Origin: Sphaerolaimus hirsutus
Taxonomy: Eukaryota; Nematoda; Chromadorea; Monhysterida; Sphaerolaimidae
Assembly (NCBI GenBank): GCA_964036195.1
Contig: OZ038453.1
Span: 1,178,001 to 1,242,000, forward strand
Direction of reading: 5' to 3'
DNA: 64,000 nucleotides
The position numbers were made by a program, and so were the translations under genes. Positions 48,137-58,548 of this stretch are shown one piece after another (position 1 is the stretch's first letter; the number at the start of each line of letters is the position of its first letter). The notes under the pieces were generated by a model, which saw only the letters and a list, made by a program, of their open reading frames with translations, did not search any database and was not told the DNA's origin.

Positions 48137-49233
48137 TGTGTAACATTATTGTAAAATGTAAAACCTTTAATATTTAAGTTGACGTTCTTATGTTCGCTTT
48201 TATATTTAATTAATTCAATTTATCAAGATTCCATTTTAATTGACATTCCATTTTTAACATCCTCACATTCGTCATTTAATATCTCAAGCGACGTTGTTTA
48301 CAACGTACGCTTTACATCGCTCACATATTTAGATCTTAGTCATTGCTCACATTCCGCCACATTTCCTTGACAAGCAGCACGCAAATACGCCGTCATGTTT
48401 ATGTTAAGCGGCGGGCTCGCCCCAAGCGGGGGGTCGGGCCCGCGTGCCATTTCAAATGCTGTCTGGCTTGTCTCACATTTTCACTATCTTGTCAGTTTAG
48501 CTCGCTTTTCATCGGAGAAGCGAGCGGGCAAGGATTGAACTTTCACAATTGGAAATGTTGGGTAAAAATTGGAGATTAGAACCGACCGATTGGCGCCAAG
48601 TCAATCGCCATCGGTCTGGCCCTTAAAAGCCGATTTCACAGCTAGAATCGGCAGTGTTTGCAACCTCGTCAACTTCACAAGAATCTCTTCCTAGGATCTG
48701 AATAAGCGCCGTTGTCACTTCATTAAGTCGCTTGTTTTTGGTGCTAAGTTTAACTCTTGGTGCTTTAAGTCACCTCAGTGCTTTATTCACACCTGCGCTG
48801 TTTGAGGTGCTTTTCTCACAACCGCGCCACTTAATTATTGCCTTTTGTCGTAATTAAGTGCCTTCTTTAAATTGCCTTATTTCTTCGGTAATTAGAGCTT
48901 CTTTTACGTTTTATTTAAGTAATTAATTTAGTTGTAAATTAATTCCTTTGTTTACGTATATTTTATATATATTTTATTTACACTTATTTCTTTGTATTTA
49001 ATTGTCTAAATAAAAACGTTCGTCAAAACCTTTTGTAAACAATCTAAATTTGCTTCACACTAACTCACGTCAATTCACTTCAACTCAACTAATCACATTT
49101 GATAAAATAACGGAACGTCAACTAAGAGACAACGCTTCACGTCAACTTTTATACGTTCACATTTGTCCTCTTCCTCGGTTAGGAATAGGAGCTGGTTCAC
49201 AAGTCACTTCAACAAGTTCTGTATTATTTTACA
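48137..49233 (+). repeat. 3' LTR of element B
   Basis: 1097 bp, preceded by TTTCGGGAG as in element A. Followed by target duplication AGTGA. Confidence 0.93.
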
Positions 49234-50236
49234 AGTGACAAGTAACTTTTTTAGTTAAGTGACAAATAGGCTATTACTATATATTTTGGACTGTTAGTTG
49301 CAAAACAAATTATTGTCTAAAATTTCATTTCCATTGTTTCCATAAATGTCATAATCTGTTTACTTTTTACTTTGCTGTTAGACAATTCTCTAAATTTTCT
49401 TGCATTGTAAATAGGTAAATCTATTAAATTGATTGTCTTTTGTTTTGCATTGAAGACAATGCAGTGACAAGTTACTTATTTATTACTCAAGTGACAAACA
49501 GGCTATTGCTATATATTTTGGACTGTCAGATACAATACAAATTATTATGTCAAAAATTTCATTTTCATTGTTTCCATAAATTTAGTAATTTTAAATATCT
49601 TAAAAACTTTGGTTTATTGACCAACATATGCTGCTTTTAAAATTTCACAGTGCCGTTATGAATGGGTTGTAACGCGGATGATTGAGTTTCCCAGTGATAA
49701 TTATGCATGAATAGTATTGCAACATATTTACATAAATATAACTATAGATAAGCTACCATTTACTGAATACTTGCTGGACTAGACACCATTGACTCATATT
49801 AGTTCAGCCATCTCCCTCATTGCTACTTATGACACATAAAACTCCCACTAATTTCAAAATATGTGAGCACAGAGGTTGTTGGTTGAAAAGATTCACTATA
49901 TGTCATATTCATAAGTGGCTGTTATAGTTTTCACTACTTCAGTCCTATTTATGTGATCTATATTTCTACTTAATATTGTCTGTATTTGACACACCCCAGG
50001 TGAACATATTTGTAACAATTTGCCAGGCTGACTTGAGTTGACAGTGGTGGTTGACAAGTAATGAATGAGTTGAAAGAAAACCATGCTTACTTTCTACCTC
50101 TTACATGTGAAAAGCCTAAAATGCAACCTAAAAAGTAGAGGTGTAATTGTGCCACAGTAGTGGTGCCAGAAAATGTTGCAACATGCACAATCTCTGGCCA
50201 TGTGGTCACTTGCTGGAAATGAACATATTTATGAAG
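49234..50236. other. Gr2 3' flank continued, with a tandem duplicate
   Basis: 49234-49365 continues the sequence interrupted by element B (AGTGACAAGTAAC, then GGCTATTACTATATATTTTGGACTG). From about 49365 the same block restarts (TTTACTTTGCTGTTAGACAATTCT, compare 36925; then GAAGACAATGCAGTGACAAG at 49452), a duplication of roughly 340 bp. The 49620-49720 part (TTCACAGTGCCG, GATTGAGTTTCCCAGTGATAAT) matches 63920-64000. No coding. Confidence 0.6.
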
Positions 50237-51768
50237 GGTGCGCTTCTAAAAGTACAGATCTACATAAAATCGATTTTGAGATAATCGCAATTGGAAGTTT
50301 GGAGTATGCAATACCCATACATGGGTATTGGGCAGAGTTGTTAAAATACCGGTATTTTTGGAAAGTGTAAGTGTAAGTGAAATACACTTTCCAAATTTTG
50401 AGTATGGATACCAAAAGTGTAAGGTATTTTAAAAATACCTAGGAAAGTGTAAAAAAAGTGTAAGTGTAAATTTTTTTTCAGAAATAGCTCTCACTGTTCA
50501 GCATTAGAAAACACCACTGTTTTCATCTTTAGATCAATTTATTTGTCATTTTAATGCATTATTTCACATTTTACTGCCTTTTATGAAACATTTCAGACTG
50601 TAGCAAATACTGTAGTGGTATGAAGTTCTATAATAATGGCTATTTTTCAGTGTTGATATTTTACTGATTAAGCAATGCGATACACACTGTTTAAATGCAA
50701 GAATAGACATGCAGCAAATGTCAATGCAAGAGCCAGTTGACTTTGTGTCCAGCTGGTAAATTTCAATTGATCGTGTCCTTTTTACAAAAATATGATGAAC
50801 AGTTATTGAACAGTTAAAGTGCAGTTATTTTTTGTACATGACCCTATTTTATGCATTCTCAAGAGCATAAAACAGGGCCATCTGAAAGAAAAAAATTTGC
50901 TTAGGAAAGTGTAAAAAAAGTGTATGGGTATTTTATGAAAGTGTAAGTGTAAATATAAATACCCATTTACCCGGGTATTTCGGGTAAGTGTAAATACACT
51001 TTCGCAACTCTGGTATTGGGTATGGGAATTTTGGGTATGGGTATTACAGCCATATTGTTGTGTATCCACATGCATGGGTATAATCATTGTTTATGCACAT
51101 AACACTAGCTATATAAAATTTAATGAAATGTATTTTTTGTAGTACAGTACATTTCAAAGGAGCTAATTGGTAATAGCATGTCAATCGGTACCTTTAAAAG
51201 CACAAAATCAGATAGATGTAGATCGGTACTTTTACCCATAGTAAAAAAGCACAAATTGAGTTTTTGCTGCTCATGATGCCGATCTGACATCGGTACTTTT
51301 AGAAGCACAAAAAATAAAGTGCAGATGGGTACATTTAGCAGGACAATTTTTAAAAATGTGTGTAGATCGGTACTTTCTAAAGTACAACAGCTGAAAAAGG
51401 TTGTAGATCTGTACTTTTAAAATTTTAAAAGCCCTATTTTGCGTTTTTTTTTGCTTTTTTCGACCCCCCATATCTCAAAATTCAATTTAGAATAATTTAG
51501 AATTCAATACCTTTAGAAGTACAATTTTGAAAAATGTGTGTAGATTGGTACAAAGATACAAAAGCTGAAAAAGCTTGCAGATCGGTACTTTTAAAATTTC
51601 AGAAACTATTTTTTTTGCATTTTTCGACCCCCCATATCTCAAAATTAAATTTCACACCCCCCACATATTAGATATTTTTTTGAAGCGCATTTTTATGGGG
51701 ACCCCAAAAATGGTCCTAACTCAAATTTGAAAAATTTGTAGATCGGTACTTTTAGAAGCACACCCTTC
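50237..51768. mobile_element. MITE with GGGTGCGCTTCTAAAAGTAC ends
   Basis: Tips GAAGGGTGCGCTTCTAAAAG and CTTTTAGAAGCACACCCTTC, extended by TACAGATCTAC / GTAGATCGGTA. Interior arrays of AGATCGGTACTTTTAGAAGCAC (51120-51770). Target duplication degenerate. Carries a nested element at 50333-51012. Confidence 0.6.
50333..51012. mobile_element. hAT-type MITE with AAGTGTAAGTGTAA arrays, nested
   Basis: Tips CAGAGTTGTTAAAATACC and CACTTTCGCAACTCTG with exact 8-bp duplication GTATTGGG (50325-50332, 51013-51020). Arms are arrays of AAAGTGTAAGTGTAAATACC; the core (50480-50900) is unique-looking. Confidence 0.88.
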
Positions 51769-52342
51769 ATATGATGACTGAGAATATGATAAGAGTGTGT
51801 TGAGGTCCTTTTCCCATCTTACATCTTCACCAATTGTTATGATTCCACTCCTGATTCAAATGCCAAATTCATTTCATTTAGTGAAATAGGTTCAAATAGA
51901 ACAGCCTAGGAATGAATTAGTATATTTAGCTACTTAGTGAGCTACATAATGAACCTAACTGCATGGTAAAATAATACTCCAAGAACAGTCTGCACAAAGT
52001 GAGATGCACACCAATGCATGTGCCAAAGTTTGAATTGTGTGAAGGATATGTGAGAAAAATAATGTGTTAGGTAGGCCTGAAACATGTGTCCACAAAAAGA
52101 GGGTGGCATAGGGTGTCATGTCATGGTGCCATTGGCTTGTGGCACCTTCCTATGGTGCTTTTGGCACCTAGTTATTTATAAGTCTAGTTTCATATAAATA
52201 TAGAGATATTCATATTTTTTCACATTTTTGACCTGTCCCTTGAGAGATGTTCTGGATGATTTAATGATATTTTCCCAAATCCCCAAAGATATTAATTTTT
52301 TTATTTTGAGAGATTATCTGAGATTATATTTTTAGAACGTTT

Positions 52343-52772
52343 TTCCCATTTTTGTATTTGTTCAGTGCACTTATTTACTTTTCATTTTAATCATATCAGA
52401 TGACCAAAAACAAAAACTATTTGACTTGTGCAGATAGTTAGCATGCCATCCATTTTTGTATTGCATTGCACTCAAACAGAATTGAAATGGGATTGAATGT
52501 TTCACCAAATGTTCATTTTCAAATGATTCAAAGTTTTCAACATCAAAAATGATGTTCTTCCCATTTTTGTATTTGTTCAGTGCACTTATTTACTTTTCAT
52601 TTTAATCATATCAGATGACCAAAAACAAAAACTATTTGACTTGTGCAGATAGTTAGCATTCCATCCATTTTTGTATTGCATTGCACTTAAACAGAATTGA
52701 AATGGAATTGAATGTTTCACCAAATGTTCATTTTCAAATGATTCAAGTTTCCAACATCAAAAATGAAGTTGT
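52343..52772. repeat. Tandem duplication of the Gr3 5' flank
   Basis: Two units of about 215 bp (52343-52557, 52558-52772), nearly identical, starting TTCCCATTTTTGTATTTGTTC and running through AATCATATCAGATGACC to ATCAAAAATGA. The second unit ends at the Gr3 start codon; in the first, the equivalent ATG is followed by a new copy of the flank instead of exon 1. Confidence 0.85.
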
Positions 52773-52934
52773 CCCCACTGGCATCGTTCCAACTGATACT
52801 CTCCCCATCTGTGACATGCCTGGGCATCTTCGGCCTGCAGCCAGACCCCACTCCCTGGGCGGTCACACCAAAAAGATTGCTCTCTGGCCTGTGCTTGCTG
52901 CTCGTGTGCGCGGGTCAGTTTTTAAGGTTGTAAC

Positions 52935-53762
52935 TAGGGATGGCAAGGGTCCCAGCGCGTTTTTTTAAAAAAAGCGCTGGCAAAAATTTTAGTACTCATG
53001 CACTAGGTATATTGCAAATTTTTTTGCGCTCAAGTGCATAATGTCACATGCAAATTGCCAAATTGGTGGTTGTTTTCATTGGTTTTGTAGCATTTTAGTG
53101 GCATTGCTCCTATTCCTGCATGGCATAGGTGGCGCAAGGTCCGAATTTGTGCTTGTGACATTCACAATCACATTGGCCAAAATTTGACCTTGTGGCACAT
53201 TATACTAGGTAAACATAGGTATTTCTGCTTGTGACACCAACAATTCTGCTTGTGACATTCACAAGCGCACAAGCACTTACGCCGCCTATGCTGCATGGTA
53301 TTATGTAATAATAAGTTGAGGAGATATGTCAGTGTAGTAAATAATATCCAGCCAATGTGCTTCCACTTTTCTACAGTGTGAAACATCACTGTCATGTATT
53401 AGCCATCTTTTATAGCCAAATTTAAGCACTATTCCATGCCTAACTTCACTTGCAGTCAAGAAACATTCAAAAACGGCGATATACATAATTATTCGACATA
53501 AAATTGGATTTTTTTTGGCAGAAATCAGCACTTATAATGCTATCAGATGATTACATAGCCATTGTATGGTTATATATCATCACAAGTACTGTCACTTGTC
53601 TGATATACCTGTATATATTGACTCAGGACCATATTTGGGAGCTTTTTAGGTAACGTCTTGACAATTTTTGAAAAAAAGTGAAAAAAGCACGTTTTTTTTA
53701 AAAAAGCGCTTTTTTAAAACAAAAGCGGGGCCGTTAAAAAAAAGCACTTTTTTCCATCCCTA
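52935..53762. mobile_element. hAT-type MITE (TAGGGATGG tips) in Gr3 intron 1
   Basis: Tips TAGGGATGGCAAGGG and TTTTTCCATCCCTA with exact 8-bp duplication GTTGTAAC (52927-52934, 53763-53770). Subterminal AAAAAAGCGCT runs. Core homologous to 1833-2497, although the tips differ (TAGGGATGG against TAGGGTTGG) and the subterminal motif differs (AAAGCGC against AAACG). Confidence 0.9.
53124..53290. mobile_element. 167-bp hAT-type MITE nested in the 52935-53762 element
   Basis: Tips CATAGGTGGCG and CGCCGCCTATG with exact 8-bp duplication CTGCATGG (53116-53123, 53291-53298). Interior GCTTGTGACATTCACAAGCGCACAAG units. The homologous core at 1940-2430 lacks it. Confidence 0.85.
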
Positions 53763-56332
53763 GTTGTAACCATAAAATTTGTGATTCATCTGATACTGTC
53801 AAATAAGTGTTTTATGATGATGTCCTGATTCATAATGAAATTGAGTTCAAATTGAATGCAACATCCATGATAATAGCAGCTTTTTGGAGTCAGGAAAAAA
53901 TATTTTTAGAAAAAAAACATTTTCTGGTAAAAGTTTAGATGGCAAGGGTGCAGCTGAAGGTATGAACTCAGTCCTTTAGATTTAGATCCTTTAGATCAAA
54001 TCACACCAGCAGCATATTTTGACAAGGGCCTGCAACTGGTCCCACAATCTGTAAACTGTTACACATTTGTTAAAATATGAAATGAAAAGCTGGCAAGGCA
54101 ATATGGTCAAACAGGCCCATACATTGGAATGCAAATCTCTTCCCTGCAAGCAGAAGCAGCTTGCTGTGGCTGCCAAAAATAGTCAAATTATTCAGAAAAA
54201 AGTGATCATCTGACATGATTTAAAATTGCTGGTTTGGCATGATGTGGTGCTCATACTTGTATTAACATGACAGTGGCTGGTGGCATTAGTTTGTGGACCA
54301 AAAACATGCCAACCACAAATGACATTCAAAAGCAGTTGATCAAGCACTGCAAATTTTCAGACCAGTCAACACTGGTGATCTTTTTTAACATCGGCCAATG
54401 CCATTCGCAGCCATTTTTGCCATTTTCCAGCCAATGTCATTTGCAAATGCATGCTCCCAAGTCCCAATGTGTTTCAGCACAAAAGCATGCAAGTGCCCAG
54501 GAAACACACCAGGGGAACACTTGCAAAATGAAAAAGTCTGAAGAATTCTGCTAGTTTTATTGTCATCCTTGTCCTTCCCAGTCACTTCCAGTATTCGCAA
54601 TCAAGACCTTTTGTAAAAGTTTAGTGCTGAGCTGGGTCTTAAATGTCACTTAAACCTTTACAGGCAGTGGTATATTCACATTTCTATTTGCTGATGCAGC
54701 AATTGCAAATATAAACCAACCTGGTGTGAAATTCAATTGTCTGTAACATTTTTTTTGCAATGCAGCTCAGTTCATTCGTGTTTTAGTGTGAATCAAATGT
54801 AACTCTGCCAAAAAATTCCCAATACTTTCACAACCAAATCAGTAAAACAAAATTGTAGGTAATGTGAAAACACACAATTGAATACAATTCTATGATATTT
54901 CTGTCATTTTGCCATCATTATCAGCCATTCAAAATGCACTTTTATCTCAGGCTGCCCAAAAAAAACTTGTGTTGACAATTTAATTTTTTCCCTGGGGGAT
55001 TCACACAATGGAAGCTCCAGTATGTTCTGTACATAGTCAACTTCCTAAAGTACTACATTTTCATACTCATGTTAATCTCAGTCAGGAAGTTAATAGCACA
55101 GAAGGATATTTTTTTCAAATTAACATCAATGATTCCAAAGTGCAAGTATTTCACATTTAATGTGGTGGTATATTGGCTTGGCCAAATTTTTCCAGCAATC
55201 ATGGCTATTTTAATACCAATATCTATGTTTACTGTTGAGTGGTGGTTTGCAGATGTTGTCAAGACTGTTTCTGAGATGGATCTCACAGAAAATGATACAG
55301 AAAAAGTTATTTTTGTTGACAACAACAACTATGTAGAGACACACTTTTGGAATAGCATTCATCTATACATGGGATTACTCAGCTTTTATTGTGTAAATAT
55401 CTATGTTGTCCTCATGCACCTGAGTTTGATCTTTGGCATTCTTTTGTGCACTCTGAATGCAGTGAAAAACTTCAACAAAAAAGTGAGTTCACTGACAACT
55501 GTGGATTGTGGCAGCCGTGGATTTGACAAAGTGTTTCAGTCATTTTGCACTGATCACATAAATCTGTGTGTCATCGCCGAAACTGTTAATCACATCACTG
55601 GTCTATCATTCTTGTACATTTTATGTTTTGATCTACCGATAACAATTCTAGCACTTTATATGATAATAATTGTTGGTGGACCTACCCCTGCACAACTTTA
55701 TTACACTGAAGTTGTTGGCATTTTTCTGGTAGCAGAAGTTCCTCTTGTCATCAGTGCAGCATTGCTAAATGAAGAGGTAAATTTTTCTAAAGACTTATAG
55801 ATGCTACCTCATCTAAAAGCAATTATGATGTCATTTTACAACAACATCATAATTGTAGAATGCAAATTGTGATGGCACATGCACCTGAACTAAAGACAGA
55901 CTAGACAACTTTCATGGTGATTTTAATACAATTCTCTGTGGTAACATGGTGAACAGTCAATTGGTACCAACTGCCATAAAAAATTTGACCATTGGTAGAC
56001 TTTTATAATAATCACATTCTGCTGTGACACTCAATGTGTATGCCATTAAACTTATATCACAATTTGCATAGCATCAACAATTAATTTCAGCATTTCAGTA
56101 GTGCATCAGTAGTTCAGTTCAACTCAAGGAAATTTTCTCCGTCCATACAGCTGTCGTTTTTCCTGTTCCACATGGCACAAGTGCTGCCAGTGAGTGAATC
56201 AAATGATAAAATTGATGCAATTTTCAATGGTCACTTTAACAAATTTTCACTGGGCTGTTGGCAAGTGACATGCTGCAACTTCTTCACAATCACCAGATCT
56301 CTCATTTTCACAGTGAGTGACTGGATGTATTT

Positions 56333-56742
56333 ACCGTAAATCCTCGAAAAAGTCCTCCCCCTGGAAAAACTCCCCCCTCGAATAACCCCCCCCCTGTTAG
56401 CAGACTGAGGAAAAAATAACTCCCCCCTCGATTAATTCCCCCTTCTCTTTGAGTGGGAAAGTCGTGTATGTATAAAACTGCTGTAAATATGTATGTGTAC
56501 ATAAAAAGTATGTATTCTTTTGCAAATGATGTTTACTAGCATTGATTTCATTGCATTAAATACAGATACATGCATGAATTTAAACCAATTTGTACAGTAT
56601 ATTGATCATGCATTTTAATAAATATTCTGACGAAAAAATAACTCCTCCCCTCGAATAACTCCCCCCTCAAATACGTCCCCCTCAAAAAATTCTGACAAAA
56701 AAATAACTCCCCGGGGACTTATTAAAGGATTTACAGTAATTT
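56333..56742. repeat. TACCGTAAAT..CCCCC repeat in Gr3 intron 4
   Basis: TTTACCGTAAATCCTCGAA at the left and AAGGATTTACAGTAAT at the right, with AACTCCCCCCTCGAATAA units near both ends. Longer member of the 15713-15829 family. Confidence 0.55.
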
Positions 56743-57169
56743 TGGTTTTTAACTAAAGTGCTGCCATCAATTTTTCAATGCTTGTTGTTGTGCTAATGTT
56801 CCATTGCTAGTTTTATGCTGGTTTTGTGAATGTGGATATGAAAATATCCTTTGTATTCAGTTGAGGTGCAAAACTGGAAACTAAATTAAAAATACATTTT
56901 AATCTGCAATTATAAAATATGATACAAAAAATATAATAGTTTTATTTTATAGCTGTTCTCAATGATCTTCACATATCTCACACTGCTGTTGCAATTCAAC
57001 ATTTGAGATGTCCAGTGGGATGGAATTATGAGCTCCCTGATCATGTACATAAATACATAGGTGGAACTGATCATTTTGTGTGAGTGTAAATTTTAATGAA
57101 TGAGAATCTGGATTTTCCTTTTAAAACCCAAAGTAATTTTTATTAACTTTACTGATGTTTTCATTTTTG

Positions 57170-57262
57170 TACTTCTAAATGATCTTCACATATCCAATTT
57201 CTCATTTTAAATGTCCAATGGGATGTAATTATTAGCTCTTTGATCATGTATAAATAAATATA
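57170..57262 (+). pseudogene. Relic of a Gr last exon
   Basis: AATGATCTTCACATATCC..ATGTCCAATGGGATGTAATTATTAGCTCTTTGATCATGTA repeats the end of Gr3 exon 5 and its 3' flank (56966-57050), but the LLLQF codons and the acceptor are lost. Followed by a (TA)n run to about 57275. Confidence 0.6.
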
Positions 57263-57599
57263 TATATATATATATACAGAAGTGAAAATAATTATTTAGA
57301 TTACTTTATATTACAGATCATGTTGTGTCAATTTTATTGTGGGGCATCTGGACTATTGATAAAGCTTCATAAAGTACTTTTTATCAACTATACTGAAGGT
57401 TTTACGTTATTTTTACACAATTATCAATGTTTTAGGTCATAGTCGATCAATAAATCCGTTGAAAAATTTCTCATTTGATTTTTTTTGCAGTGAAGTTCAT
57501 GCAGTGACAAGTTAAACGTTTGGACATCGATGGGCATCATGCCAAATAATGACACAAATTATTTCAAAACAATTTGGTTTTATTTTGTTTGTTAAGATA

Positions 57600-57790
57600 T
57601 TGGGGGAAGGGTACCGATGGCAAAAAAAAGTTCGAAAATTAAAAAAACATTTTCGAATTTTCAAATTTTTTTCATAATTTTCGAATTTTTATTTGACCCG
57701 TGAAAGAAACAGTTAAAAATCGATTTTTATTTCAAAAAATTCGAAAATTCAAAAATAATTTTCAAATTTTTCAGGGAATTCAAGGTCACA
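57600..57790. repeat. Left-end fragment of the TTCGAAAATT family
   Basis: GGTACCGATGGCAAAAAAAAG followed by TTCGAAAATT / AATTTTCGAA units; compare the left tip of 58549-59488. Similar arm sequences continue to about 57780. Confidence 0.5.
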
Positions 57791-58548
57791 AAACGTGTTC
57801 TTCAGTTAAATGTTATAAATCAATCCGCGATTGATATTTAGTGCGTCTGAATAAGTGTGAAGTAATGGAAAAAAACGTCAAAAACGTTGAAATGGCATTC
57901 CTGGTGAACAACAACACATCCATTTCGGAATGCACCAAGCAACTGGATCTATTGCAAGTACGATGCTCTACTACTGCGACTATTGAACTACTGAACCCCT
58001 GGTTGAGCCTGGTGCTAGCTCCAAAGCAAAAAGCGCCATAACGCAAGCAAAAAGAGGAAAAAATAGTCAAAAACAGCTGAAAATAGACAAATAACACATG
58101 AACTAGTGAATTTGAATGTTAAAATGATCAAAAAGGTATGAAAATAAGAGATTGTTAGTGAAAGTGTGGGCAAAATTTCTAAAAAGTACTCCCTTTTACG
58201 TTTTCTGGGGGAAAAGTATTTTACTCATGTCTACTCATGAGTAAAAGTATAAAAAATTTACTTTACATTTGCTGTACTCAGGGGGTGAGTAAAAAACAAA
58301 TATTTTACATTTACGTATACTTTGAAAAACGTTTGGTACTTTTACCAACTCTGTATGCCCCCATCCCTCAAAGGACCCAACCCAAAGTGGCATCTTAACT
58401 CAAACTGATTTTTTTTTATCCAAAAAACACTTGAGTCCCAGTTACCCAGCATTGAGCTCTCGCAGCAGCTAGTTACAAAAAATGAAAATGCTGTCATCAG
58501 TTTCAGTTAGGATGCCACTTGGGGTTGGGTTCTTTGAGGGGTGGTTAG

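Larger units (their letters stand above)
37018..49233 (+). mobile_element. BEL/Pao LTR retrotransposon, element B
   Basis: 12.2 kb, same family and orientation as element A but clearly diverged from it. LTRs 37018-38114 and 48137-49233, both 1097 bp; 5-bp target duplication AGTGA (37013-37017, 49234-49238). It inserted in the 3' flank of Gr2; uninterrupted paralogous sites exist at about 49461, 57501 and 63718. Lesions: stop at 41752-41754, stop near 41785, a net 13-base loss near 42750, RNase H Asp to Tyr (42899-42901), integrase Glu to Lys (44249-44251), a 29-base deletion near 45935, and a stop at 46524-46526. Confidence 0.95.
52763..57006 (+). pseudogene. Gustatory-receptor-like copy 3 (Gr3), frameshift in exon 3
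   Basis: Same plan as Gr1 and Gr2: exons 52763-52913, 54664-54723, 54925-55776, 56151-56312 and 56953-57006. Start MKLSPLASFQLILSPSVT; end TYLTLLLQFNI. Exon 3 has one base too many near 54975. From its acceptor the frame hits TAA at 54981-54983, while the homologous frame (QFNFFPGGFTQWKLQY onward) is preceded by TGA with no usable AG. Everything after that is intact to the stop. Either a young pseudogene or a sequence error. Intron 1 holds nested hAT MITEs (52935-53762) and intron 4 another MITE (56333-56742). Confidence 0.8.
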
